64,000 nt of DNA from Pasteurella skyensis (GCF_013377295.1 NZ_CP016180.1:682001-746000); one strand, 5' to 3'; shown: positions 49,684-57,898, counted from the stretch's first letter. Made by a program: numbers and translations. The notes: generated by a model not told the origin, from the sequence alone.

Positions 49684-49750
49684 TTTCTGTTACTATACTT
49701 CTATTTGGAATGTGTTAGACAATTAATGGATAAAGTTATCGGAGAAGTAA

Positions 49751-49823
49751 AATACGCTTCTCCGTATTAATGTAAAAATATACTTTACAGCGTATCAATA
49801 AGTAAATATACTTTATACCGTAT
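49751..49823 (+). promoter_or_regulatory. Three HipB-type operators before hipBA
   Basis: ATAC-N8-GTAT occurs three times: 49752-49767, 49780-49795 and 49808-49823. The spacing is exactly 28 bp each time. E. coli HipB binds TATCC-N8-GGATA, so the geometry (inverted arms with an 8-bp gap) is the same with a changed arm. The last operator ends 25 bp before the hipB ATG, so HipB should repress its own operon. Confidence 0.85.
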
Positions 49824-49847
49824 ATTAATTTACATAGGAGTATAAAT

Positions 49848-50087
49848 ATGGTGATCATCACTCCACAAATGCTTGCGGTTTATTTGAAAGATTATCGTAA
49901 ACAGAAGAACTTGACTCAAGCTGAAGTTGCCAATCAGGTTGGTTTACGGCAGGCTACCATTTCAGATTTTGAGAAAAACCCTAATAAGGTTACGATTGAA
50001 ACATTCTTCAAAATTGTGACGGCACTGGGACTGGAAATTCATCTACTGCCAAAATCAGAGAATGAAGAGGGAGTAGATATATGGTAA
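49848..50087 (+). CDS. hipB: Antitoxin HipB
   Basis: A DNA-binding antitoxin of 79 residues that neutralises HipA and represses the operon. An HTH_3 (Xre-type) domain covers about residues 10-65, with KQKNLTQAEVANQVGLRQAT as the helix-turn-helix. The C-terminal tail is SENEEGVDIW; in E. coli the HipB C-terminal Trp contacts HipA, and a terminal Trp is kept here. It overlaps hipA by 7 bp. SD AGGAG is clear. Confidence 0.93.
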   Translation: MVIITPQMLAVYLKDYRKQKNLTQAEVANQVGLRQATISDFEKNPNKVTIETFFKIVTALGLEIHLLPKSENEEGVDIW

Positions 50088-51394
50088 CTCGTCTTAATGT
50101 CTTTATGAATGGAGAGTCTGTTGGAGTGTTTACACGAACTTCAGCAGGCGCTTATTATTTTAGCTATGTTGAAAGCTGGTTCAATAGCCCACAATGTCGC
50201 CCCATTTCGCTTTCAATGCCACTACGTTTTGAAGCCTATCAAGGAAAAGAGGTGATCAATTTCTTTGATAACTTACTCCCTGATAATCCACAAATTCGTG
50301 AACGAATAGCCACACGCTTTCAAGCAGAAACCAAACAACCTTTTGATTTATTGGCAAAGATTGGTCGGGATGCTACAGGTGCAATTACCCTTTTACCTGA
50401 AGGTGATGAATTATCCGACTACAAAACTATTCAGGCTGAAGTATTAAATGAAACACGTCTTGCAGAAATTATACAGGGCTACCAACAAAATGCGCCACTT
50501 GGTATGTTAGACAGTACACAAGATTTCCGCATTTCTATTGCAGGTGCACAAGAAAAAACCGCACTATTATTTCACAATAATCAGTGGCAGTTACCGCAAG
50601 GTTTAACACCTACCACACATATTATTAAGTTACCTATTGGTGAAATTAAAACTGCAAAACATACACTAGACTTGTCGAAAAGTGTAGATAATGAATTGAT
50701 TTGTTTAAAACTGTGTCAAGCATTTGGTTTGAATACCGCAGAGAGTGATTTACTTACAGTGAGAGATTTGAAAGTACTCGCAGTAAAACGTTTTGACCGT
50801 CGTTTAGCTAGTTCAAATGACTATTATTTACGTTTGCCTCACGAAGATTTTTGTCAGGTTTTTGGATTATCTTCAGCACAAAAATACGAAAATGACGGTG
50901 GAGTCGGTATTAAAGAGATTATGCAAAAATTACTTTATTCTAATGATACTAACGACCGTCATTCATTTATGCAAACACAATTTATTTTTTGGTTATTAGG
51001 GGCTATTGATGGACATTCAAAAAATTTTTCAGTAGCTATTGAACGACAAGGGCGTTATCGTTTATCCCCTGTATATGATGTTATTTCCGCTTATCCAATG
51101 CTTGGAGTTAGAGGTTGGCACAAACGTGATTTACAACTGGCTATGAGTTTAAGTAGTACAAAAAAAGGTAAAAAATGGTATTGGCATAGTATTCGAGCAG
51201 AACACTATTTGACTACAGCAAAAATAGTAGGTTTTAGTCCAAACGTAATGAAGCAAAGTATTGAGTATATTTGTGATACAGCACAACAAACTATTGATAA
51301 AGTAGGTAATGAATTACCTGTTATGATTGATGAAACAGTACGTGACCAAATTTTTACTGGTGTTTTAAAAGCAGTAGGAAAAGTGGTGATATAA
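50081..51394 (+). CDS. hipA: Serine/threonine-kinase toxin HipA
   Basis: Kinase that phosphorylates glutamyl-tRNA synthetase in E. coli, halting translation and giving persister cells. It is 437 residues (E. coli 440). The P-loop serine segment RISIAGAQEKTALL matches the E. coli stretch with Ser150, the autophosphorylation site. The catalytic loop is AIDGHSKNFSV, the early NLLPDNPQIRERIATRF is typical, and YDVISAYP carries the Mg-binding Asp. All key residues look intact, so the toxin should be active. Confidence 0.95.
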   Translation: MVTRLNVFMNGESVGVFTRTSAGAYYFSYVESWFNSPQCRPISLSMPLRFEAYQGKEVINFFDNLLPDNPQIRERIATRFQAETKQPFDLLAKIGRDATGAITLLPEGDELSDYKTIQAEVLNETRLAEIIQGYQQNAPLGMLDSTQDFRISIAGAQEKTALLFHNNQWQLPQGLTPTTHIIKLPIGEIKTAKHTLDLSKSVDNELICLKLCQAFGLNTAESDLLTVRDLKVLAVKRFDRRLASSNDYYLRLPHEDFCQVFGLSSAQKYENDGGVGIKEIMQKLLYSNDTNDRHSFMQTQFIFWLLGAIDGHSKNFSVAIERQGRYRLSPVYDVISAYPMLGVRGWHKRDLQLAMSLSSTKKGKKWYWHSIRAEHYLTTAKIVGFSPNVMKQSIEYICDTAQQTIDKVGNELPVMIDETVRDQIFTGVLKAVGKVVI

Positions 51395-51418
51395 TAATTT
51401 ATTACAGAGGATAACCAA

Positions 51419-52537
51419 ATGAAAAAAATAGCTATTTTATTGTTATCAGTATTGATACAAACAGCCAATGCTCAAGAGTTTATCCAATTAATTGGTTTAG
51501 AGACAGATCATTCGGGTTTTAGTGACGGTAGTTATAGCGTGATGTATGACAACTCAAATGATGATAAACAAAAAGTAAAACCTTATGTGCCACTTAAAAC
51601 GTTGGGTATTTATCGCAAGGATAATAAGGTACAGATTTTTAGTTTAGATTATTTATTGGTGCCGACTAAAAAAGGGTTTTTATACGCAACAATGGGAGTA
51701 GAGGAAACAAAAATAAACCCCGCTGATTATGAGGAGTATTTATCTGAAGAGGCATTAAAAGAGTATCAACTAGGTTCTTCTATCACTAAACCAAAATTCT
51801 TTAAAAATAAAAAACAACTCCTTGCTTTTATGCAAAAACAAATGCCCACTTTTCAAGATGCGATCAGTATAGATTTTGAGAAAATCTCCTACCTTAATGC
51901 TAATTTTTATCTAACCACAGGGTTTGAATCAGAGGTGAACGGTAGTGCCTCTTGGTTTAGTGCTACAGAAAAAACAGCGATTTATCCTCTAGATTGGCAA
52001 GGGAAATTATCTAATAAATTATTGGACTATGTAGATAACAATACAAAAAGTCAGGTCGTGATAAATGCTGTATCTCAACGCCATTATGAGGATATTGATA
52101 CAGAAATTACTAAAGATTATTTATTACCTTGGGCGGGGAGTATTGATAACCATAAAGAGGTTTATTTTGATTTACAGATTGGTAATAATGGCGTGTACAT
52201 CGTACCAATGGTGTTGCTCAATGGTAATTCTTCTCGACGTTTCTTAGCACCAACACAACCTTTGTCTTTGTATAGTAAAAAAGATTTTTATAAAACTAAA
52301 ATACATAAAGCTTTAAAGCTCACCCCTCCAAAATGGAATCAAACCGATGATTTGTGGTGCTTTAATTCACCTGATCAATCTACTCATATTATAATAGATA
52401 AAAATAAAAGGTTAGTTGTAAAGGACATCAAGTCTAATCAAATTTTAGCTTCTCAAAAAATAAATTTTAACAATATAATTATGTCTGAATTTGCTGTGGG
52501 TAATTATGCTCAAAAATGGAAAGAGCAGTTTGAGTAA
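51419..52537 (+). CDS. Unrecognised exported protein behind hipA
   Basis: 372 residues with an N-terminal signal peptide (MKKIAILLLSVLIQTANA, likely cleavage before QEF). The mature part is rich in charged and aromatic residues with no membrane segment and no family I recognise. It starts 24 bp after hipA with SD GAGGA, so it is probably in the hipBA transcript. A role connected with HipA is not implied by sequence; it may just be a passenger gene. Confidence 0.7.
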   Translation: MKKIAILLLSVLIQTANAQEFIQLIGLETDHSGFSDGSYSVMYDNSNDDKQKVKPYVPLKTLGIYRKDNKVQIFSLDYLLVPTKKGFLYATMGVEETKINPADYEEYLSEEALKEYQLGSSITKPKFFKNKKQLLAFMQKQMPTFQDAISIDFEKISYLNANFYLTTGFESEVNGSASWFSATEKTAIYPLDWQGKLSNKLLDYVDNNTKSQVVINAVSQRHYEDIDTEITKDYLLPWAGSIDNHKEVYFDLQIGNNGVYIVPMVLLNGNSSRRFLAPTQPLSLYSKKDFYKTKIHKALKLTPPKWNQTDDLWCFNSPDQSTHIIIDKNKRLVVKDIKSNQILASQKINFNNIIMSEFAVGNYAQKWKEQFE

Positions 52538-52601
52538 GTGACAGTTTGTTTGACAGGTAGTAGAATAAAATTTTATTGATTATAAAAATAAGGAATTAAA
52601 T

Positions 52602-52949
52602 ATGGAACAAGTAACCCCCCCCTTGACTTGGAATGAGTTTATGAAAGTCGAGATGAGAGTTGGCACTATTATTTCTGCCGAAAAATTTGAAGAAGTCAGA
52701 AATCCTGCGTATAAAATGCAGGTGGATTTTGGCGAATATGGTATTAGAAAAACGTCTGCTCAAATTACACACCGTTACACCCCTGAAACATTAATTGGAA
52801 AGCAGGTGATTGCAGTGATTAATTTTCCGCCTAAACAAATTGCAAATATGATGAGCGAGTGTTTGGTTTTAGGCAGTGTTGGAAAAAACAATGAAGTCAC
52901 TTTGATTGAACCAGAGAGAGCAGTGGAGAATGGAGAGAGAATAGGATAA
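52602..52949 (+). CDS. tRNA-binding domain protein (CsaA/YgjH-like)
   Basis: 115 residues with an OB-fold tRNA-binding domain as in CsaA, YgjH and the C-terminus of MetG. Motifs are MKVEMRVGTIISAEKFEEV and the end QIANMMSECLVLGSVG...LIEPERAVENG. Family members bind tRNA; CsaA has also been called an export chaperone. A run of eight C (52615-52622) lies in codons 5-7 (Thr-Pro-Pro), ahead of Met14, so a length change would shift the frame. Reinitiation at Met14 might still give the core domain. Confidence 0.85.
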   Translation: MEQVTPPLTWNEFMKVEMRVGTIISAEKFEEVRNPAYKMQVDFGEYGIRKTSAQITHRYTPETLIGKQVIAVINFPPKQIANMMSECLVLGSVGKNNEVTLIEPERAVENGERIG

Positions 52950-52991
52950 ATAAGTTTCTGCTACTTTTTAAAAACACAAGGGTAAATATAG

Positions 52992-53426
52992 ATGTCATAT
53001 AATTTAAAAAATCTTGAAGAAGTCATTGCAAATAAATTACAAGAAGCAGTGCATATTTATAAAAATAGAGAATTGAAAGTCTTAGATATTGGCATTTTTC
53101 CTTGGCATAAATCTATTGAAATTTCCCTTTTATTTTCAGATGAAAAGGTGGATGTTGATGATATTGCTGCTTGGGAAAATTACAACTTTTCAGATATATA
53201 TGAAGGCAAATGGCAAGAAGCTCAAATAATCGGTGATGAGATGTATCAGGTGTGGGAAAAAGAGTGTAATGTTATTCCAATATTGGAAGATTTTGCAGAA
53301 GCGGTTAGTTCTGATACCGTCACAAATATAATTAAAATGTTTAATTTAGCACCAGATTTTGTTGTGCAACTATTAAATCCTGATGATAGTGAAAGTAAGA
53401 ATTTTATCTCTAAAAAATTTAACTAA
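52992..53426 (+). CDS. Unrecognised 144-residue cytoplasmic protein
   Basis: An acidic protein without signal peptide or membrane segment. The pattern of a two-stranded hydrophobic core (LKVLDIGIFPWHKSIEISLLF) followed by acidic, Trp-containing helices (WENYNFSDIYEGKWQEA) resembles small immunity-like or DUF proteins found near polymorphic toxins. I cannot assign a family. It begins 42 bp after the CsaA-like gene and is followed 17 bp later by the peptidase-like gene. Confidence 0.6.
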   Translation: MSYNLKNLEEVIANKLQEAVHIYKNRELKVLDIGIFPWHKSIEISLLFSDEKVDVDDIAAWENYNFSDIYEGKWQEAQIIGDEMYQVWEKECNVIPILEDFAEAVSSDTVTNIIKMFNLAPDFVVQLLNPDDSESKNFISKKFN

Positions 53427-53443
53427 ACCAGAGAGCTTAAACA

Positions 53444-54244
53444 ATGAATAAAATCCTCAAACGAGCGATTTATTTGTTAATTTTTGGTATTTTAACCCTT
53501 GTCACTCAAATTGGCGGGGTGATTTTTTTACTTTCTCTATTTTTATCAAAACGTATTAAAAAAGTCAGCAAATTACAGGGTACAATGATTTTTATCACCC
53601 TGTATTTATTCTCAACATTCTTTGTTATTCCTTTTGTTGCCCCCTTTTTTGGAAGAGAAGCAGTACAGCATAATACTAAAATAAAACCTGCTACTTTTAT
53701 GACGGATTTATTAAACAGAAATTATGTCAAACCAAAATTAAATCAATTATTACAACAAGTTGCAAAAGAGTTAAAAGGAACAGATATTGAAATCCACTAT
53801 TTAGATGCGAGTTTTCCTTTTATAAACAAATTTCCCCTATTGCCCCATTTCAGCCATAACGATGGTAAAAAACTAGATATCAGTTTAATTTATGAAACCC
53901 CAAATGGCATAATCACCAATAAACAAAAGTCGAATAGTGGCTATGGGGTATTTGAAGCTCCAAAACTTTATGAAAAGAATCAAATTGAAAGGTGTTTTAA
54001 AAAAGGTTATTTTCAATATGATTATCCGAAATATTTAACCTTTGGTACGATAAATAATGAGTTAATTTTTTCTACTAAAGGTACGAAAAAATTGATTAAT
54101 ACGGTGTTAAACAATAATAGTTTAGGAAAATTATTTATTGAACCTCATCTAAAAGATCGAATGAAGTTACATCATCAAAAAATTAGGTATCACGGCTGTA
54201 GAGCAGTTAGGCACGATGATCATATACATATTCAGTTAAAATAA
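53444..54244 (+). CDS. Membrane-anchored LAS-type metallopeptidase-like protein
   Basis: 266 residues. Two hydrophobic segments near the N-terminus (about residues 8-35 and 45-68) anchor it, and the rest faces the periplasm or cytoplasm. The soluble part has H-x(3)-DGKKLD (FSHNDGKKLDIS) and a late RHDDHIHIQLK, which resemble the zinc-binding HxxGxxxD and HxH motifs of LAS peptidases (MepA, VanX, VanY). If real, it would cleave peptidoglycan peptides. Overall similarity to known families is weak. Confidence 0.5.
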   Translation: MNKILKRAIYLLIFGILTLVTQIGGVIFLLSLFLSKRIKKVSKLQGTMIFITLYLFSTFFVIPFVAPFFGREAVQHNTKIKPATFMTDLLNRNYVKPKLNQLLQQVAKELKGTDIEIHYLDASFPFINKFPLLPHFSHNDGKKLDISLIYETPNGIITNKQKSNSGYGVFEAPKLYEKNQIERCFKKGYFQYDYPKYLTFGTINNELIFSTKGTKKLINTVLNNNSLGKLFIEPHLKDRMKLHHQKIRYHGCRAVRHDDHIHIQLK

Positions 54245-54252
54245 ATTTTATT

Positions 54253-54308
54253 ATAGCGGTGACTTGTTGAACAAAATTTGCAAAAAATGTTGAGTAAGTC
54301 ACCGCTAT
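54253..54308 (+). terminator. Hairpin made of converging uptake-signal variants
   Basis: ATAGCGGTGACTT (54253-54265) pairs perfectly with AAGTCACCGCTAT (54296-54308). The loop carries the uptake-signal tail ACAAAATTTGCAAAA. It follows the peptidase-like gene by 8 bp and may end its transcript, though no T run follows. Confidence 0.5.
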
Positions 54309-54343
54309 ACAGAATGATCGTAAACTTTTAACGGCTAATTATA

Positions 54344-54784
54344 GTAGGGGCGGCATTAGCAAACGTAAGTTTGCGTATATCCGCCCGTAATATAAAGTTT
54401 ATGGATATTGTTTTAAGAGCAGGGCAAGATCATACTTGTAAACTTACAATATGTTCATTATTTATCTTATTTAAAAGATTAAATGCCAAACAAAAACTGT
54501 TTAATTAATGTCTTTCTATGCTTAAATTTTATACATAAAGTTTATTTTCAAATTCAAATAAATAGTTATTTTACTAATAAGTATATTTTTTATTCAAGTA
54601 TGATTTTGCCCTGGTTTTAAGAGCAGATACTTACAAATTTACCTACTACATTTTATTATTAATTACTTCTAAATTTAGAGGTTAATACATCTGCTATATT
54701 TGAGTCTAATTATGTTTTGTGACAATTTTATATTGAGCAACGGGCGGATATACGCAAACTTACGTTTGCTAATGCCGCCCCTAC
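54344..54784. mobile_element. 441-bp element with perfect 45-bp terminal inverted repeats
   Basis: The arm at 54344-54388 (starting GTAGGGGCGGCATTAGCAAA) is the exact reverse complement of 54740-54784. Each arm holds an inner palindrome GCAAACGTAAGTTTGC. The interior of about 350 bp is AT-rich and has no credible frame. It contains a repeated TTTTAAGAGCAG (near 54410 and 54617). No clear target duplication was seen. A diverged single arm lies at 32709-32750. The form suggests a non-autonomous MITE-like element, or two inverted repeat units. Confidence 0.65.
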
Positions 54785-54973
54785 GTTAATTAATATAATA
54801 TATTGATTTTAAATATTTTTTTAGAGATATGGTGTACTATCTCTCCACACTAAATAAAAGCAAAAAGTTTGCGATTACCCCGAAAGTAAAACAACATCAC
54901 CATAAAATATACTTGAATATAATATATGAATATACTATTATACTTTTTTAAGATGAGTATAATAGGAGTGGGA

Positions 54974-55399
54974 ATGTGGTTTAAAGAAGTAACAATTAAA
55001 ACAAATGCAACATGTGAGCAAATTTGGACATTGTGGTCTGATCTTGAAAATTGGCATAAATGGGATAATGACATTGAGTTTGCTCAATTAAATGGAAAAT
55101 TTGAAGAGGGGGCTTGTGGTATTTTAAAACCTTGCCAAGCACCTAAATTGAGCTTTAAACTGATTAATGTTGATACGCTTAATGAATTTACGGCACGTTC
55201 ATTTTTACCTTTCACGAAGATGGATTTTATTCATAAAGTCACTGAAAAAGAAGGTGAAATGTATATAACACACGCCGTCCAAATAACAGGATTATTGACG
55301 TTTTTATTTTCAAAAATTATTGGTGAAAAGATTATAAAAGGGTTACCAAATTCAATGCATAATTTATCAGAGATGGCAGAAAAGGTGAGTAATGAATAA
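54974..55399 (+). CDS. SRPBCC-family protein
   Basis: About 141 residues of the START/Bet v1-like (SRPBCC) fold. MWFKEVTIKTNATCEQIWTL and the WSDLENWHKWDNDIE block are typical of polyketide-cyclase-like members that bind hydrophobic ligands. The ATG at 54974 has GGAG 8 bp before it; an upstream start at 54926 would add 16 hydrophobic residues and lacks a good SD. The stop region overlaps the marR gene by 8 bp, so the two are a pair. Confidence 0.75.
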   Translation: MWFKEVTIKTNATCEQIWTLWSDLENWHKWDNDIEFAQLNGKFEEGACGILKPCQAPKLSFKLINVDTLNEFTARSFLPFTKMDFIHKVTEKEGEMYITHAVQITGLLTFLFSKIIGEKIIKGLPNSMHNLSEMAEKVSNE

Positions 55400-55832
55400 A
55401 GTTTTTAGTGTCGATACGCCAAGTGAAAGCACAGGGTTTTTATTGTGGAAAACAACCAATTTATGGCAACGAGAAATTAAAAGAGCGTTAGTTAAATATG
55501 ATTTAACTCATACACAATTTGTGATTTTAGCGAGTGTCTATTGGCTATCAACTACACATAAAGATGTCACTCAAGTTGAAATCGCTAATTTTATTGATAT
55601 TGATAAAATGATGACTTCAAATGTTATTCGTAAACTTATTGATAAAGAATTCATTATCAGAAAAGAGCATCATATTGATACAAGGGCAAAGGTCGTTCAG
55701 CTGACAGATAAGGGCGTTGATGTACTTAAAAAATCAGTAGTAGAAGTTGAGCGTTTTGATCATTTATTTTTTGGAAAAGTTTCTGATCAAAGTAAATTTA
55801 ATAGTGAATTGATAAGATTACTTAATAAATAG
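55392..55832 (+). CDS. MarR-family transcriptional regulator
   Basis: 146 residues with the MarR winged helix: LTHTQFVILASVYWL, the recognition helix VEIANFIDIDKMMTSNVIRK, and the wing IRKEHHIDTRAKVVQLTDKG. It overlaps the SRPBCC gene by 8 bp and probably controls that gene pair in response to a small aromatic or hydrophobic ligand, which is inference. Confidence 0.85.
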   Translation: MNKVFSVDTPSESTGFLLWKTTNLWQREIKRALVKYDLTHTQFVILASVYWLSTTHKDVTQVEIANFIDIDKMMTSNVIRKLIDKEFIIRKEHHIDTRAKVVQLTDKGVDVLKKSVVEVERFDHLFFGKVSDQSKFNSELIRLLNK

Positions 55833-55862
55833 TAACTATTTTATACAAAATAAAAAGTGAAT

Positions 55863-55914
55863 AGCGGTGACTTGTTGAACAAAATTTGCAAAAAATGTTG
55901 AACAAGTGACCGCT
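55863..55914 (+). terminator. Second hairpin of converging uptake-signal variants
   Basis: AGCGGTGACTTGTTGAAC (55863-55880) pairs with GTTGAACAAGTGACCGCT (55897-55914) with two mismatches, around AAAATTTGC. It lies between marR and the convergent small membrane-protein gene and could end both. Confidence 0.55.
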
Positions 55915-55936
55915 TATATTTAAGTGCAAGTAGTTT

Positions 55937-56251
55937 TTAAAAATGTGAAGCAAGAGCTATCACTGCAATCCCAATAAGAGGAATGGCAAACCATTGCATA
56001 GGGATCCAGAAAAGCGTGTGTTTTTTCTTTAAAATAACAGTTTCATTCGTTTCAGGATCAATAAGTTCTTTCCCTTTTCCACCATTTAGTTTTGAACCCA
56101 CTAGCCATACGGCGATAGCAGATAATGTTGCAGCAATATCAAAAATATATGCACCAAATGATGTTGCCACTAAAATGGACTGTACTGCAGCGAATATGAT
56201 AAGTGGAATAAGGGCGGCTAAAAATCCAAATCCTTGCCAAATAATAAACAT
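55937..56251 (-). CDS. Unrecognised small membrane protein (104 residues)
   Basis: Three hydrophobic spans (about residues 5-30, 33-52 and 80-102) separated by a charged loop, SKLNGGKGKELIDPETNETV. I do not recognise a family. SD GAGG lies 7 bp before the ATG. It is transcribed leftward from a promoter with consensus -35 and near-consensus -10 hexamers separated by a spacer that holds eight G, so its expression may be phase-variable. Confidence 0.65.
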   Translation of the reverse strand: MFIIWQGFGFLAALIPLIIFAAVQSILVATSFGAYIFDIAATLSAIAVWLVGSKLNGGKGKELIDPETNETVILKKKHTLFWIPMQWFAIPLIGIAVIALASHF

Positions 56252-56292
56252 TTTTTTACCTCGTTATTTAAGTTTTGTGAATGAAGTGTTAT

Positions 56293-56319
56293 ATTGTACC
56301 CCCCCCTTTCCTATGTCAA
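56293..56319 (-). promoter_or_regulatory. Promoter with a G8 tract between -35 and -10
   Basis: On the reverse strand, consensus TTGACA (56319-56314) is followed by a 15-bp spacer holding eight G (56306-56299), then TACAAT (56298-56293). The predicted start is about 35 nt before the ATG at 56251. A 15-bp spacer is below the best length of 17, so gain or loss of G would tune or switch expression, as known for poly-G or poly-C spacers in Neisseria promoters. Confidence 0.75.
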
Positions 56320-56355
56320 TTTTGATTTGAATAAAATAGTAAGGAAAAATAACGA

Positions 56356-57492
56356 ATGAAAACTGCCCTAAAAATACTCAAAAAATTATTGTTACTAACT
56401 GCTGTTTTAGTGATAATCGGGGTTTTATATGTGAATTTACATCCAACTTTTGGAGACAGTCCAAATGCAGAGAGTATGGATAAAATTCAACAATCTACGC
56501 ACTTTGATGGAGAGCATTTTCAAAACTTAATTCCTACTAATGCCACTTCAATTGGAATGGCACAAGGTGAGCGAAAAATAGATCGTTTGGCGTTAACAAT
56601 GAATTTTATTTTTCCGCCAAAGGGTAAAAATCCAGATAAACCGCTAATCACTAAAAAATTAAATTCATTAAATAATGGTGAATTTGTATGGTTAGGACAT
56701 TCTACGGTATTGTTTAAAACCAATAATACAACGATTATAACGGATCCCATTTTTCATAATGCTTCCCCTATTCCATTTTTAGTAAAACCTTTTGAAATGA
56801 CCAATACCCCCAAAGTGGCGGATTTGCCTTTTATTGATGTGGTATTGATTTCACACGATCATTATGATCATTTAGATTATCAAGGTATTAAGCAAATGAA
56901 CGCCAAAGTGGGGCATTTTTATGTACCTTTAGGGGTTAAGGCACACTTATTGCGTTGGGGAGTGGCGAATGAAAAAGTCACTGAATATGATTGGTATGAA
57001 GGGGTAAACTTTAATCATATCCAATTTGTTTTTGCTCCTAGTCGCCATTTTAGTGGCAGAGGGATTTTTAATCATCGTCAGACTTTATGGGGTTCGTGGG
57101 CAGTTATCGCCCCAAAACTTAAAGCTTACTTTAGCGGAGACGGGGGCTATTCCCCTGAATTTGTAAAAATTGGACAGCGTTTTGGTGGTTTTGATATCGC
57201 CTTTATGGAAGATGGTGCTTATAACGAAAGTTGGAAAGATATTCATATGCTCCCAGAACAAACCGCTCAAGCCAGTATTGATATTCAAACCAAAGTGGTT
57301 TTACCGATACATTGGGGCAAGTTTGACTTAGCCACTCATCAATGGAATGAACCAGTGCAACGTATCGCCAAAGCCTTACAAAAATATAATGATAAGGTTT
57401 CAGAACAAGATAAAATTAAATTAGCCACTCCTAGAATTGGTGAAATTTTTGATTTGAATAAGTTACCTAAATTTGAATGGTGGGAAGAGTAG
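56356..57492 (+). CDS. MBL-fold metallohydrolase (UlaG/NAPE-PLD-like), membrane-anchored
   Basis: 378 residues with an N-terminal membrane anchor (about residues 8-27). The metallo-beta-lactamase fold shows WLGHSTVLFK, TDPIF, the zinc motif SHDHYDHLD and later APSRHFSGRG, YFSGDGGY, FMEDGAYN and LPIHWGKFDLA. This set matches RomA/NAPE-PLD-like members that may act on phospholipid-type or phosphodiester substrates. The substrate is unknown. It is divergent from the small membrane-protein gene across the G8 promoter. Confidence 0.85.
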   Translation: MKTALKILKKLLLLTAVLVIIGVLYVNLHPTFGDSPNAESMDKIQQSTHFDGEHFQNLIPTNATSIGMAQGERKIDRLALTMNFIFPPKGKNPDKPLITKKLNSLNNGEFVWLGHSTVLFKTNNTTIITDPIFHNASPIPFLVKPFEMTNTPKVADLPFIDVVLISHDHYDHLDYQGIKQMNAKVGHFYVPLGVKAHLLRWGVANEKVTEYDWYEGVNFNHIQFVFAPSRHFSGRGIFNHRQTLWGSWAVIAPKLKAYFSGDGGYSPEFVKIGQRFGGFDIAFMEDGAYNESWKDIHMLPEQTAQASIDIQTKVVLPIHWGKFDLATHQWNEPVQRIAKALQKYNDKVSEQDKIKLATPRIGEIFDLNKLPKFEWWEE

Positions 57493-57558
57493 ATTATAGC
57501 GGTCACTTGTTGAGTAAAATTTGCAAAAATATCAGCATACGAGATTAAAGGAATAAAT

Positions 57559-57879
57559 ATGAATTGGGATGAACTATTTTTACTGCTTAATGATTTTAAG
57601 TTCTTTTGTTTTTTCTATCGAAATAATGAAAATAGAAATGCGTATAGTGGTAGAATTTTTATGAAAAATCAACCAGATAATGAATATGGAACCTATGATA
57701 ATTTATCGGAAATTATTATTCCTAAAGTACATTATTTTACTCCTACTTCTGAATCTAAAGTTGAAAGTAATATTGATGGAATTTACCTGTTATTGAAAAA
57801 CTCCAGAATTGAAAAATATTTTACTTTAGACAAAAGCAATGAAGAGTTAATTATCTCTAAGTGTTTAGATAAAGCTTAA
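57559..57879 (+). CDS. Unrecognised 106-residue protein
   Basis: A small protein without signal or membrane segment. It begins MNWDELFLLLNDFKFFCFFY and has an alternation of aromatic and acidic residues. SD AAAGGA precedes the ATG. No family is recognised. It forms a pair with the next gene (19 bp gap); such pairs are often immunity or orphan accessory genes, which is speculation here. Confidence 0.55.
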   Translation: MNWDELFLLLNDFKFFCFFYRNNENRNAYSGRIFMKNQPDNEYGTYDNLSEIIIPKVHYFTPTSESKVESNIDGIYLLLKNSRIEKYFTLDKSNEELIISKCLDKA

Positions 57880-57898
57880 ATGAATTGGAAAAGATAAA

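Noticed and set aside
54389-54739. A gene inside the 441-bp inverted-repeat element
   Set aside because: All frames are broken by stops within short distances and there is no SD.
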